A stretch of DNA of 64,000 bases from Mesorhizobium japonicum MAFF 303099 (GTDB lineage: Bacteria > Pseudomonadota > Alphaproteobacteria > Rhizobiales > Rhizobiaceae): NCBI RefSeq assembly GCF_000009625.1, contig NC_002678.2:4124001-4188000 (forward strand). Direction: 5' to 3'. Shown here piece after piece: positions 16,294-27,388 of this stretch (within the stretch, counting starts at the first letter, position 1; each line of letters starts with the position of its first letter). The notes under the pieces were generated by a model. The model saw only the letters and a program-made list of their open reading frames with translations. It was not told the DNA's origin and did not search any database. A program made the position numbers and the translations under genes.

Positions 16294-18143
16294 GCGGCGA
16301 GCGTCGAAGTCGGGCAGACGGCATCCGATCCATCGGCATTGCGATAGCTGTAGATCCGCAGCGGTGATGAAGCTTTCGTGGGGCACTCCCGCAACCATGT
16401 CGGCGGGTGGCCTTCAATCAGGCCCGCCGCGAATGGATAGGCGGCTTCCAGTCCCGGCAATGGCGGGCCGCGCCAGGCGCAAATCGCGACATGTGTTGCC
16501 TTGGAGGCATCGAGTATCGCGCGTGGATCGGCAGTCGCCGGATCGAGAAAACGATAGCTGCGCTCGATGCCCTTGGCCGATGGATGGTTCGGGATCGTCA
16601 CCACCTTGGGACCTTCGGCAAGGGCAATGAAATGCGCGCCGATCAGCGGTGGAGAAAGAACGACGGCGCCAGACGGCCAACCGTGTTCCGGTTCAAAAGG
16701 GCTGTAATAGCAGCCGTCGGCGAGTTCGGCGGCCGGAACCACCGCTTGCGCCGGTTTTACCGACAGGTGGTACAGCACCATTGCTCCGGACAAAACGAGA
16801 CCGGGCAGGATCAATGCGTATCTGTGCGATGCCGCCGGCACCGGCGATTTCAGATAGCGACCCAACCCCGCATTCGGCAGGAGGCTCGCCAAGGCGAAGA
16901 CGAGGCCAATGCCGGAAAAGATCGGAAGGTAGCGGTAGTAGCGGACATAACCGATAGCAAGCGCCAGCGAGAGCAGCGAGAACAGGGTCAATATGACGAG
17001 AGGCCGGCTTCGGCCTTTCGGCCTGGCGCAGATGACGGCTGGCGCAAGCGCGCCGATAAACAGCAGCGCCATGCTGAGGAAACCTGCCGACAGGACGACA
17101 TCAGGGCGCCGAAACAGGCTCAACTCCTGAAGAATTCTGTTGATCATGTTGTCGCGGACATAGGCGTCGATGGAGGCATAGGGGCTGGCCAGGCATTGCG
17201 GGAACAACAGCACCAGCACCGCCGCGCTGGCCGCCGCGAACACCGGAAGGATTGCCGTGCGCATCGGCCATCCTCCACGCCGGCCGGCAAGCAAGGGCGC
17301 GACGGCGAATGAAAGCCCCGCCGCGGCCAATGCCGTCACATGCGGCGGCGAATAGGTGTCGCATCTGACCGTGGTATAGGCGGAAGGCGGCACGATCGCC
17401 GCGAACAGGCCGATCGCGCCGGCGGTCAAGGCCAGCCCGAAACCGGCGATCCTGTTTTCGCCGCCCTCGCGGTCGAAGATCCAGTCAAAGGCATAGACCG
17501 CCATCACTAGCGCGTAGAACGGCGCGAATTCGGCGCTGACGGCGATTGCCAGGGCCGCCAGCAGCCCGTTGACGAAGGCCGAAAAGCGGTTCTGCGACAT
17601 CATCAAAACCAGGGCCGCCAGCAAAAGCAGGATCTGCAGATTGTGATAGTCGATCCGTCCCGGGGCGAATTCGAAAAAGCTGCGCGCGGCAAAGATCAAA
17701 GCCAACGGCAATGCAACGGCCGGATAGGCAAAGCCGATGGCGATCAGCAGCCGGTTGTAGAAATAGAGCGCGGGCGCCAGCAGCAGCAGCGGGACGGCGA
17801 AGCTCGCCAGCATCAAAGCCGGCTCGACGCCGGCAAACGGGGCGAACAGCCGCGCGAAGGCGGCGTAGGGCAGGTCCACGATCCACGGCCAGTGTGAGAC
17901 GTAGGGCTCGGGCTGGACAATGCCGGGCAGCGTCCGGTCGAAGATGTTACCCGTTTCAAGCAAAGTACGGATTTCGTGCAGCTTGAGGAGATCGTCCGCG
18001 TCATTGTTGAGCTGGAAGCCCAGGGACCACAGAACGATCATCAGGATCGCCATTGCGCAAAAGCAGAACAGGACAGGCGAGCTGGTGTAAAGGCGCAGCA
18101 ACACCGAAGGCTGCGCAGCGGCACGATTGGCGCCAGTGCTCAT
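16278..18143 (-). CDS. Large polytopic membrane protein, GT-C/glycosyltransferase-like
   Basis: About 621 residues with 11 to 13 hydrophobic segments and an N-terminal lumen-side acidic motif after the first helix (NNDADDLLKLHEIR). There is an HWPWIVDLPYAAFARLF segment and a soluble C-terminal domain of about 130 residues. First-loop acidic residues plus many helices are a hallmark of GT-C lipid-linked sugar transferases (PMT/ArnT-like), but I do not recognise a named family. The start chosen is ATG at 18143; an in-frame TTG at 18170 would add nine residues. It converges with the SDR gene (16-bp overlap), and the shared terminator with rpsA lies upstream of its start. Confidence 0.65.
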   Translation of the reverse strand: MSTGANRAAAQPSVLLRLYTSSPVLFCFCAMAILMIVLWSLGFQLNNDADDLLKLHEIRTLLETGNIFDRTLPGIVQPEPYVSHWPWIVDLPYAAFARLFAPFAGVEPALMLASFAVPLLLLAPALYFYNRLLIAIGFAYPAVALPLALIFAARSFFEFAPGRIDYHNLQILLLLAALVLMMSQNRFSAFVNGLLAALAIAVSAEFAPFYALVMAVYAFDWIFDREGGENRIAGFGLALTAGAIGLFAAIVPPSAYTTVRCDTYSPPHVTALAAAGLSFAVAPLLAGRRGGWPMRTAILPVFAAASAAVLVLLFPQCLASPYASIDAYVRDNMINRILQELSLFRRPDVVLSAGFLSMALLFIGALAPAVICARPKGRSRPLVILTLFSLLSLALAIGYVRYYRYLPIFSGIGLVFALASLLPNAGLGRYLKSPVPAASHRYALILPGLVLSGAMVLYHLSVKPAQAVVPAAELADGCYYSPFEPEHGWPSGAVVLSPPLIGAHFIALAEGPKVVTIPNHPSAKGIERSYRFLDPATADPRAILDASKATHVAICAWRGPPLPGLEAAYPFAAGLIEGHPPTWLRECPTKASSPLRIYSYRNADGSDAVCPTSTLAAQARP

Positions 18144-18205
18144 GGAAGTATTCCGTTGGACCACCGGCAAATACGCGATGAAGTTTATGTTCCCGTAAAG
18201 AAAAA

Positions 18206-18235
18206 ACCCGCCGGATCGCTCCGGCGGGTCTTTTT
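18206..18235 (-). terminator. Strong rho-independent terminator of rpsA (bidirectional)
   Basis: ACCCGCCGGA, loop TCGC and TCCGGCGGGT form a perfect 10-bp stem, with five T on one side and six A on the other. It can therefore terminate in both directions. It lies 40 bp past the rpsA stop. Confidence 0.9.
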
Positions 18236-18275
18236 GTAAGACCGCACGCGAAGCGTGCGATCGATGGCTGACGCC

Positions 18276-19973
18276 TTAGTTGCCCTGCTTCTTCAGCGCG
18301 GCACCCAGGATATCGCCCAGCGAAGCGCCGGAGTCGGTCGAGCCGTACTGGGCGACCGCTTCCTTCTCTTCGGCGATTTCCAGCGCCTTGATCGAGACCT
18401 GCAGCTTGCGGGTCTTCTTGTCGAAGGCGATGACACGGGCATCGACCTTCTGGCCGACGGTGAAGCGCTCGGGGCGCTGCTCGTCGCGGTCGCGGCTCAG
18501 GTCAGAGCGCTTGATGAAGGTCTCGATGCCGCTGTCGACCAGCCGCACTTCCAGACCGCCATCCTTGACGCCGATGACTTCACAGGTGACCACGGCGTTC
18601 TTGCGCAGTTCTCCGGAAGTCGCTGCTTCGCCGACCGTGTCGCGGGCCAGCTGCTTGATGCCGAGCGAGATGCGCTCCTTCTCGATATCGACGTCGAGCA
18701 CCTGCGCCTTGACCATGTCGCCGCGATTGTACTCTTCGATGACCTGCTCGCCCGGACGGGTCCAGTCGAGGTCTGAGAGGTGCACCATACCGTCCACGTC
18801 GCCTTCCAGGCCGATGAACAGGCCGAACTCGGTCTTGTTCTTGACCTCGCCCTCGACCTGGCTGCCGACCGGATGGTTGCGCGCGAAGGCTTCCCACGGA
18901 TTCTCAAGCGTCTGCTTGAGGCCGAGCGAGATGCGGCGCTTGGCCGGATCGACCTCGAGCACCACCACGTCGACTTCCTGGGTCGTCGACAGGATCTTGC
19001 CGGGATGCACGTTCTTCTTGGTCCACGACATTTCCGAAACGTGGATGAGGCCTTCGATGCCCGGCTCCAGCTCGACGAACGCGCCGTAGTCGGTGATGTT
19101 GGTGACGGTGCCCTTGATCTTCTTGCCGATCGGGAACTTGGTGCCGATCTCGGACCACGGATCGCTCTCGAGCTGCTTCATGCCGAGCGAGATGCGGTGG
19201 GTTTCCTGGTTGATGCGGATGATCTGCACCTTGACCGTCTGACCGATGTTGAGGATTTCGGTCGGATGGTTGACGCGGCGCCAGGCCATGTCGGTGACAT
19301 GCAGCAGGCCGTCGATGCCGCCGAGGTCGACGAACGCACCGTAATCGGTGATGTTCTTGACGACGCCTTCGACAACCTGGCCTTCCTCGAGGTTCTGCAC
19401 GATTTCCGAACGCTGTTCGGCGCGGCTCTCCTCGAGCACGGTGCGGCGCGACACCACGATGTTGCCGCGGCGGCGATCCATCTTGAGGATCTCGAAGGGC
19501 TGCGGGTTGTGCATCAGCGGGGAGACGTCGCGGATCGGGCGGATATCGACCTGGCTGCGCGGCAGGAAGGCCACGGCGCCGTCGAGGTCGACGGTGAAGC
19601 CGCCCTTGACCTGGTTGAAGATGACGCCTTCGACGCGCTCACCCTTGGTGAACTTTTCTTCGAGACGGACCCAGCTCTCTTCGCGGCGGGCCTTCTCGCG
19701 CGAAAGCATCGCTTCGCCAAGCGCGTTCTCGATGCGCTCGACATAGACTTCGACGGTGTCACCGACCTTGAGGGTGGTGTCCTTGCCCTTGACGCCGAAT
19801 TCCTTCAGCGGCACGCGGCCTTCGACCTTGAGGCCGACGTCGATGATGGCCATGTCCTTTTCGATCGCGGTGATCGTGCCCTTGACGACCTGACCTTCGC
19901 CGGAGTGGCCGGTGGTGAATGATTCTTCGAGCAGGCTCGCGAAATCATCGCGAGTGGGATTTGCAGCTGACAT
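18276..19973 (-). CDS. rpsA: 30S ribosomal protein S1
   Basis: 565 residues, the standard alphaproteobacterial length. There are six S1 (OB-fold) repeats: the first two, less conserved, bind the ribosome, and the last four bind mRNA. Repeat signatures such as ITDYGAFVDLGGIDGLLHVTDMAW and ITDYGAFVELEPGIEGLIHVSEMSW are obvious. It is essential for translation initiation on structured mRNAs. Start ATG 19973, preceded by CCAGGAGAAACA, an ideal ribosome site; the open frame extends to 20099 but is not protein-like. It follows cmk in the usual cmk–rpsA order and ends at a strong terminator. Confidence 0.98.
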   Translation of the reverse strand: MSAANPTRDDFASLLEESFTTGHSGEGQVVKGTITAIEKDMAIIDVGLKVEGRVPLKEFGVKGKDTTLKVGDTVEVYVERIENALGEAMLSREKARREESWVRLEEKFTKGERVEGVIFNQVKGGFTVDLDGAVAFLPRSQVDIRPIRDVSPLMHNPQPFEILKMDRRRGNIVVSRRTVLEESRAEQRSEIVQNLEEGQVVEGVVKNITDYGAFVDLGGIDGLLHVTDMAWRRVNHPTEILNIGQTVKVQIIRINQETHRISLGMKQLESDPWSEIGTKFPIGKKIKGTVTNITDYGAFVELEPGIEGLIHVSEMSWTKKNVHPGKILSTTQEVDVVVLEVDPAKRRISLGLKQTLENPWEAFARNHPVGSQVEGEVKNKTEFGLFIGLEGDVDGMVHLSDLDWTRPGEQVIEEYNRGDMVKAQVLDVDIEKERISLGIKQLARDTVGEAATSGELRKNAVVTCEVIGVKDGGLEVRLVDSGIETFIKRSDLSRDRDEQRPERFTVGQKVDARVIAFDKKTRKLQVSIKALEIAEEKEAVAQYGSTDSGASLGDILGAALKKQGN

Positions 19974-20051
19974 TGTTTCTCCTGGAGTGCCCCGCATCTC
20001 TGAGCGGGGCGGGCGCCGTGGGTTAGCGTTGCGTTGGCCTGCCGGCGTTCC

Positions 20052-20086
20052 GGGTTTAAAAAACCCTAGGCCGCATTTTAAGCGGC
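20052..20086 (-). promoter_or_regulatory. Hairpins in the cmk–rpsA leader
   Basis: Read on the minus strand, GCCGC…GCGGC is followed by a second small stem GGGTTT…AAACCC containing a T6 run. This lies in the 208-base gap before rpsA. It resembles a weak terminator or attenuator, or the structured leader through which S1 autoregulates its own translation in other bacteria. That function is inference here. Confidence 0.45.
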
Positions 20087-20181
20087 AATTCCGGCGCATG
20101 AAGAATGCTGGCAGGCTGGTTCGTGCCCGATATGGGTATTTTCCGCGCTTCCGGCAACGGAAACACGGGAGAAAACCCGGA

Positions 20182-20832
20182 TCAGGCCTTGTTTCTCCTG
20201 GTCAGCACGTCGTCAACGATCGCCATGGCCGCGAGAAACGCGGCTTCTATAGCCATTTCGCTGGTATCAAGCAAGTGCGCGTCGGCGGCCGGCTTCAAGG
20301 GCGAGTCGGCACGGCCCATGTCGCGCTCGTCGCGGCGCACGATGTCGGCGAGGATTTCGGTGAAATTGGCGGTGCCGCCGATGCTTTCGATCTCGGCCAG
20401 CCGGCGCATCGCCCGCACCTCGGCGCTTGCCGTCACATAGAGTTTGATGTCGGCATCAGGGCACACGACCGTGCCGATGTCGCGCCCGTCCAGCACCGCG
20501 CCCGGCGGCGTCCTGGCGAAGGCGCGCTGCTTTTCCACGAGGATGCGCCGCACGGTCGGATACACAGCAACTTTCGAGGCGGCCTCGCCGATGGCATGCG
20601 CCGACAGCACCGCCCGGTCGAGCTTAGCCATATCGACCTGGCGCGCCGCGGTCTCGGCCGCCGAGACATTGTCGAGCGGCAACGCGTGCTGGATGAGCGC
20701 ATAGGCCACCGCCCGATAGGTGAGGCCCGTGTCCAGCAGGTTCAGCCGGTAGTGGTCGGCCAGCCGACGGGCGAGCGTGCCCTTGCCGGCACCGGCGGGA
20801 CCGTCGATGGCGATGGTGAAGACGTGAGTCAT
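20182..20832 (-). CDS. cmk: Cytidylate kinase
   Basis: 216 residues. P-loop [14 protein letters not shown] at the N-terminus, the CMP-binding [19 protein letters not shown] and the lid region [14 protein letters not shown]. It phosphorylates CMP and dCMP with ATP in the cytosol for nucleic-acid and lipid precursor supply. It lies between aroA and rpsA, the conserved order in many proteobacteria, 79 bases after the aroA stop, and is probably co-transcribed with it. Confidence 0.97.
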   Translation of the reverse strand: MTHVFTIAIDGPAGAGKGTLARRLADHYRLNLLDTGLTYRAVAYALIQHALPLDNVSAAETAARQVDMAKLDRAVLSAHAIGEAASKVAVYPTVRRILVEKQRAFARTPPGAVLDGRDIGTVVCPDADIKLYVTASAEVRAMRRLAEIESIGGTANFTEILADIVRRDERDMGRADSPLKPAADAHLLDTSEMAIEAAFLAAMAIVDDVLTRRNKA

Positions 20833-20911
20833 TGGCTGGCCAACGAAAGGGTTGGGCGCCGAGATCCTTCGCCGCCTGCCAACGTGCCACGGCTGTTGGT
20901 TGCCACGACCG

Positions 20912-22309
<1,398 letters not shown>

Positions 22310-22476
22310 TCATTTGTTGCGGCGGTCTCGTATCACGGCGGGGCGAAATGGTCATCCCCATGGTCGTCACTTGGCGCGAGGCCTTTCAGGACTTGGTTTT
22401 GTGACGCCGGCTTTTGGCTTTGACAGCGCCGCAAACAGTGGTTAAGGGGACCACTCTTTTATTGACGAGGCTTGCC

Positions 22477-22863
22477 GTGGCAAAAACCGAACTTGGCACA
22501 AAGCGTATCGACCCTGAGACGGGTCGAAAATTCTACGACCTGAACAAGGACCCGATCGTCTCGCCCTACACCGGCAAGACTTATCCGCGTTCCTATTTCG
22601 AGGAAGGCAAGATCGCCGCCCTCGAGGAGGAAGAGGAAGTGGCCGAGAAGGAAGTGGACGCCGAGGACGAAGAGGGCGTTGAAGTCGTCTCGCTCGAAGA
22701 GGCCGACGACGACGTCAAGGGCGACGACCTGCCCGATCTCGGCGATGACGAGGACGTCGACCTCGGCGACGATGAGGATGACACTTTCCTTGCCGACGAA
22801 GAGGAAGAAGACGACGACGTTGCCGACATGATCGGCGTCGGCGATGACGACGACGAGGTCTAA
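22477..22863 (+). CDS. TIGR02300-family small acidic protein
   Basis: 128 residues. The conserved N-terminal 45 residues (AKTELGTKRIDPETGRKFYDLNKDPIVSPYTGKTYPRSYFE) are followed by a very acidic tail of mainly Glu and Asp from about residue 50 to the end. This family occurs next to aroA and tRNA-Ala throughout Rhizobiales; its function is unknown. The N-terminal segment has a zinc-ribbon-like spacing but lacks Cys. Start GTG 22477, behind GAGG; the longer open frame from 22414 is unlikely. The acidic tail suggests an intrinsically disordered, nucleic-acid-mimicking or chaperone-like part, by inference. Confidence 0.88.
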   Translation: MAKTELGTKRIDPETGRKFYDLNKDPIVSPYTGKTYPRSYFEEGKIAALEEEEEVAEKEVDAEDEEGVEVVSLEEADDDVKGDDLPDLGDDEDVDLGDDEDDTFLADEEEEDDDVADMIGVGDDDDEV

Positions 22864-23035
22864 CAGGCCTGAGACATAAGCGTTTGCAGGCTTTCTCGGC
22901 CTGTGGACAAAAAGCCGCTCATCAAGGCTTGATATCTGAGAAAGGCGGGGTTAGAAGCCGCCTGCACTAACGGCGCGGTGTTCCAACCCGCGCTGATCTC
23001 TTCGCCGGAAACGGCGCCGGCTGACTGCCGGGAGT

Positions 23036-23111
<76 letters not shown>

Positions 23112-23226
23112 AACAGTCTTCTCCAATCCGCCAGGGACTGACGACAGCGGGTCCGCCAAGGACCAGGCCTACCTTCGACCGATCGAAGAGAATTTCCAAT
23201 TTCAACGGCGGATTTGGAATAAACTA

Positions 23227-23240
23227 ACTCTACAGAGTTT
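23227..23240. promoter_or_regulatory. Palindromic candidate operator upstream of ssuD
   Basis: AACTCT-AC-AGAGTT is a perfect 6-2-6 palindrome in an AT-rich stretch (23215–23250) about 127 bp before ssuD. An overlapping CTAC…GTAG inverted pair is also present. It is the only strong dyad in the gap and is a candidate site for a sulfur-status regulator. The regulator is not in the window. Confidence 0.4.
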
Positions 23241-23366
23241 GTAGAATAAGCAAAGTGCGGGCGATCTGTTTCCCGGACAGGACTCCGCCATGCCCGCCCC
23301 ATTGCGTCAGCCATCAACCCCGTCAGGCACAGTCTGCTGCCGCCACCGGCTCGCGGGAGGCAGGCC

Positions 23367-24539
23367 ATGACCGGCGACGTTCCGGACCGCATCAAGGTCC
23401 TCTGGTTCCTGCCGACGCATGGCGACAGTCGGTATCTCGGCACCGCCGAGGGCGGCCGATCGGTCGATCTGCCCTATCTAACGCAAGTCGCGAAGGCCGC
23501 CGACACCCTGGGCTATTACGGCGTGCTGCTGCCGACCGGCCGGTCGTGCGAGGATTCCTGGGTGATCGCCTCGGCGCTGGTGCCGCTGACCGAGCGGCTG
23601 CGTTTCCTGGTCGCCGTGCGGCCCGGCTTACAGTCGCCGACGCTCGCCGCGCGCATGACGGCGACGCTCGACCGCATCTCCAATGGCCGCCTGCTGATCA
23701 ATGTCGTCACCGGCGGCGATCCGCTTGAGAACAAGGGCGACGGCATTTTCCTCTCACATGCCGAGCGCTACGAGGTGACGCAGGAATTCCTGCGGATCTA
23801 CAAGCGCGTGCTGAGCGGCGAGACCGTCGAGCACCAGGGCAAGCATTTGCATATCGAGGACGGCAGGCTGCTGTTCCCGCCGGTGCAGACGCCCTATCCG
23901 CCGCTCTATTTCGGCGGCTCGTCCGATGCCGGCTCGACAGTGGCGGCGCAGGAGATCGACAAATATCTGACCTGGGGCGAACCGCCCGCCGATGTCGAGC
24001 GCAAGCTCGATGCCGTGCGCGAACTGGCCGAGAAGGCCGGGCGAAAACTCTCTTTCGGCATTCGCCTGCATGTCATCGCACGCGAAACCACCGAGGAGGC
24101 CTGGGCCGCCGCCGACCGGCTGATCAGCCGGCTCGACGATGCGACCATCGCTTCGGCCCAGAAAGTCTTTGCCCGCATGGATTCGGTCGGCCAGGCGCGG
24201 ATGAGTGCGCTGCATGGCGGCGACCGCGCCAAGCTCGAGATCGCACCCAATCTGTGGGCCGGTGTCGGCCTGGTGCGCGGCGGCGCGGGGACAGCCCTGG
24301 TCGGTGACCCCGACACCATCGCCGAGCGCATCGACGAATATCGCCGCCTCGGCATCGACACCTTCATCCTGTCCGGCTACCCGCATCTGGAGGAAGCCTA
24401 TCGTTTTGGCGAACTGGTGCTGCCGAAATTGCCGACCGATCATCCGGTCAAGGCCACCGGCTCATCCGTCAACACCGGCCCGTTCGGCGAGACCATCGCC
24501 GGCGACCACCGGCCGAAGTCACTCGCCAGCGCCTCGTGA
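23367..24539 (+). CDS. ssuD: FMNH2-dependent alkanesulfonate monooxygenase
   Basis: 390 residues of the bacterial luciferase-like fold. It has the SsuD pattern [16 protein letters not shown], the phosphate/flavin region [37 protein letters not shown], and the active-site loop [13 protein letters not shown] region. It uses FMNH2 and O2 to split alkanesulfonates to aldehyde and sulfite, releasing sulfur under starvation. Start ATG 23367, with GGGAGG 10 bases or more upstream. Its stop overlaps the next gene's GTG (GTGA). The reduced flavin is probably delivered by the MsuE-like reductase at 33.9 kb. It opens the organosulfur locus. Confidence 0.92.
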   Translation: MTGDVPDRIKVLWFLPTHGDSRYLGTAEGGRSVDLPYLTQVAKAADTLGYYGVLLPTGRSCEDSWVIASALVPLTERLRFLVAVRPGLQSPTLAARMTATLDRISNGRLLINVVTGGDPLENKGDGIFLSHAERYEVTQEFLRIYKRVLSGETVEHQGKHLHIEDGRLLFPPVQTPYPPLYFGGSSDAGSTVAAQEIDKYLTWGEPPADVERKLDAVRELAEKAGRKLSFGIRLHVIARETTEEAWAAADRLISRLDDATIASAQKVFARMDSVGQARMSALHGGDRAKLEIAPNLWAGVGLVRGGAGTALVGDPDTIAERIDEYRRLGIDTFILSGYPHLEEAYRFGELVLPKLPTDHPVKATGSSVNTGPFGETIAGDHRPKSLASAS

Positions 24540-25996
24540 ACGCGCTGCCTCCGGCCCGCCGACTGCGCGTCGCCAGTATCGGCGGCGGCTTTTCCGGCGC
24601 GGCGTTGGCATGGCATCTGGCGCGGGCGCATCGGCCGGAGCGCCTGTCGATCTCGGTGATCGAGCCACGCCTCGCGCTCGGCGGCGGTCTCGCCTATTCC
24701 AGCGAAGAGCCGTCGCACCGGGTCAATGTGCCGGCTGTCAGAATGAGCATGGCTCCCGACGACCCGCAGCATTTCGTGCGCTGGTTGGCCGGCTCCGGCG
24801 AACTCGAGCGTGACGCGGACGCGATCTGGAAGAATGGCGACGCCTATCCGCGCCGGCGTGTGTTTGGTCGCTATGTCGCCGAGCACCTCGCGCCCTATCT
24901 GGCTTCAGGCGCGGTCCGTCATGTCGGCGGTCCCGCCACCGGCGTGACACGCGAAGCCAATGGCGCCGGCTGGACCGTGCAGACCTCCGCCGGACCTGTC
25001 ATAGCCGACATTGTCGTCCTCGCCGCCACCCATCCTGCCCCCGCAATCCCGGCAGCACTTGCCTCCCTGGCCGAAGCGTCGGGTTTTGTCGCCGATCCCT
25101 ACGCAGCGTCGGCACTTGCCGGTATCGGACTGGACGCTTCGGTGCTGATCGTCGGCTCCGGATTGACCTCGGCCGACATGGTCACGGAACTCGATCGCCG
25201 TGGCCATCGCGGCCGCGTCCTGGCGTTGTCGCGCCGTGGACTGCGCTCGCGCGGCCATCCCGATGTCCGGGGCGAACCCTTCGGCGATTTTGCATCGGCG
25301 CCGGCCACATCGGCGCTTGGCCTGCTGAAGAGCATTCGCGCGACGCTGGCGGCGGCGCGCGAGGCCAATGTCAACTGGCAGTCCGTCTTCGACCAGTTGC
25401 GCCTGCAGGGGCCGGTTCTATGGGCCGCCCTTGCGCCATCGGAACGGGCAAGGCTGGTCCGCCAGCTGCGTGTGTTCTGGGACGTGCATCGCTTCAGGAT
25501 CGCCCCACAAATTGCTTCCGTCCTTGACCGCCGCCAGACGGCCGGCACCTTCGACACCATCGCCGCCAGGCTTGTCGCGTCGAATGATGAGGGCGAGAAC
25601 CTCGCGGTCAGCTTTCAGAGGCGCGGCCAGACACGGATCGAGACGGCCCGCTTCGATGCCGTCATCAACACGACAGGGCCGGCCCACGGGCAGGCGCTGC
25701 AGCTCAATCCGGCGCTGCGCTCCCTGGCCGAGGCCGGGTTGATCAGGAGCGACGCCTACGGACTCGGCATCGAGACCAGCCTGGATAGCCGCGCCATCGG
25801 CTGGGATGGCGAGGCGGTCGCCGGGCTTTTCGTCGCCGGTCCGCTGGCGCGGGGCACCTTTGGCGAACTCATGGGCCTGCCGGAGGTCGCCCGCCATGCC
25901 CAGATGGTCGCGGCCGAGATCGCAAGGCTGGTCGACAGGTTTCCGTCCGCCGAGGCGGTTGGCGCCAATGCCGGCGACGTTGCGACCGCGCGCTGA
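24536..25996 (+). CDS. FAD/NAD(P)-binding protein of the PF13454 type, sulfur-locus associated
   Basis: 486 residues. The N-terminal Rossmann motif [19 protein letters not shown] binds [25 protein letters not shown] follows. A second dinucleotide site at about residue 200 is [15 protein letters not shown], and the C-terminal segment is [10 protein letters not shown]…[21 protein letters not shown]. The two-site layout resembles flavin monooxygenases and the YdhS-like group. It is translationally coupled to ssuD (GTGA overlap), so it probably acts with it. It may oxidise an organosulfur substrate or product, or recycle electrons. No family member with this exact role comes to mind, so the function is open. 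Confidence 0.75.
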   Translation: MNALPPARRLRVASIGGGFSGAALAWHLARAHRPERLSISVIEPRLALGGGLAYSSEEPSHRVNVPAVRMSMAPDDPQHFVRWLAGSGELERDADAIWKNGDAYPRRRVFGRYVAEHLAPYLASGAVRHVGGPATGVTREANGAGWTVQTSAGPVIADIVVLAATHPAPAIPAALASLAEASGFVADPYAASALAGIGLDASVLIVGSGLTSADMVTELDRRGHRGRVLALSRRGLRSRGHPDVRGEPFGDFASAPATSALGLLKSIRATLAAAREANVNWQSVFDQLRLQGPVLWAALAPSERARLVRQLRVFWDVHRFRIAPQIASVLDRRQTAGTFDTIAARLVASNDEGENLAVSFQRRGQTRIETARFDAVINTTGPAHGQALQLNPALRSLAEAGLIRSDAYGLGIETSLDSRAIGWDGEAVAGLFVAGPLARGTFGELMGLPEVARHAQMVAAEIARLVDRFPSAEAVGANAGDVATAR

Positions 25997-26161
25997 CAAG
26001 CCGAAGCCGGCCTGGCCGGCCAAATTTGGTATTTCCGTCCCAACCGGCCGCCAAAAACGGAAAATCCTACTTTGTATATATAATCAGTAGACATAATAAA
26101 TATCGGCGAGATCCGGCCACGCCGGACCGATCAACGACACGGCCTGAAGGGGAGACAGTTC

Positions 26162-27265
26162 ATGGCACACGCAGCAACCGACGCGGTCAAATTCGCCTAC
26201 TGGGTGCCGAATGTTTCGGGCGGCCTGGTGATTTCCAACATCGAGCAGCGCACCAACCATTCGGCCGAGTATAACCGCAAGCTGGCGCAGATCGCCGAGA
26301 AGGCCGGCTTCGACTATGCGCTGAGCCAAATCCGTTTCACCGCTGGCTACGGCGCCGACGAACAGCATGAATCGGTTGCCTTCAGCCATGATCTGCTTGC
26401 CGCCACCACGACACTGAAGGTGATCGCGGCGATCCTGCCCGGGCCGTGGAATCCGGCGCTGGCTGCCAAGCAACTCGCCACCATCAGCTACCTGACAAAT
26501 GGCCGCGTCGCCATCAACCTCGTCTCCGGCTGGTTCCGTGGCGAGTTCCACGCCATCGGCGAGCATTGGCTCGATCATGACGAGCGCTACCGCCGTTCGG
26601 AAGAATTCATCCGCGCCTTGCGTGGAATATGGACGCAGGACAGCTTCATCTTCCGCGGCGATTTCTACCGCTTCAACGAATATTCGCTGAAGCCGAAGCC
26701 GCCACAGCCTTTGCCGGAAATCTTCCAGGGCGGTTCCTCGCGTGCCGCTCGCGACATGGCCTCGCGTGTTTCGGACTGGTACTTCACCAACGGCAACACG
26801 CCGGCCGAAATCGCCAAGCAGGTGGACGACATCAGGGCCAAGGCGAAGGCCAACAACCATTCGGTCAAGGTCGGCGTCAACGCCTTCGCCATCGTCCGCG
26901 AGACGGAGGAGGAGGCCAAGGCGGTGCTCGCCGAAATCATTGCCAAGGCCAACCCCGAAGCGGTCAACGCCTTCGGCCACGAGGTCAAGAATGCCGGCAA
27001 GGCCTCGCCGGAAGGCGAGGGCAACTGGGCGAAATCCTCCTTCGACGATCTGGTCCAGTACAATGACGGCTTCCGTTCGAACCTGATCGGCACGCCACGG
27101 CAGGTCGCCGAGCGCATCGTCGATCTCAAGCGCGCCGGCGCCGATCTCATCCTGCTCGGCTTCCTGCACTTCCAGGAAGAGGTCGAGTATTTCGGCAAGC
27201 ATGTCATCCCGCTGGTCCGCGAACTGGAAAATGCCGAGCAGGCTGCATCGCTGGCAGCGGAATAG
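26162..27265 (+). CDS. sfnG: Dimethyl sulfone monooxygenase
   Basis: 367 residues of the luciferase-like fold with the diagnostic SfnG opening FAYWVPNVSGGLVISNIEQRT. AAILPGPWNPALAAKQLATISYLTNGRVAINLVSGWFRGEF and the FQGGSSRAARDMASRVSDWYF flavin region follow. SfnG uses FMNH2 and O2 to cleave dimethyl sulfone to methanesulfinate, feeding the methanesulfonate route. It is 165 bp past the coupled ssuD pair, with an AT-rich leader that contains a CTACT…AGTAG inverted pair (26067–26090). Start ATG 26162, behind GGGGAG. Elsewhere sfnG is controlled by the sigma54 activator SfnR, but no sfnR gene lies in this window. Confidence 0.92.
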   Translation: MAHAATDAVKFAYWVPNVSGGLVISNIEQRTNHSAEYNRKLAQIAEKAGFDYALSQIRFTAGYGADEQHESVAFSHDLLAATTTLKVIAAILPGPWNPALAAKQLATISYLTNGRVAINLVSGWFRGEFHAIGEHWLDHDERYRRSEEFIRALRGIWTQDSFIFRGDFYRFNEYSLKPKPPQPLPEIFQGGSSRAARDMASRVSDWYFTNGNTPAEIAKQVDDIRAKAKANNHSVKVGVNAFAIVRETEEEAKAVLAEIIAKANPEAVNAFGHEVKNAGKASPEGEGNWAKSSFDDLVQYNDGFRSNLIGTPRQVAERIVDLKRAGADLILLGFLHFQEEVEYFGKHVIPLVRELENAEQAASLAAE

Positions 27266-27388
27266 CCCTTTTCAAAAAGCAGGCCGGACTGTCCGGCCTG
27301 CACACCAATGAAGGTTCCCCAGCGCGCTCGATCGATCGGGCGGCGATGAGGATTCGTGCGCCTGCTGAAGCAATCGAGGACGACTGGA

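Noticed and set aside
18780..19922. 380-codon frame opposite rpsA
   Set aside because: High-GC antisense of the S1 repeats; no domain and no ribosome site.
26000..26161. Sigma54 (-24/-12) promoter before sfnG
   Set aside because: TGGCCGGCC…TTTGG resembles one only loosely; GG and GC spacing do not fit well enough.
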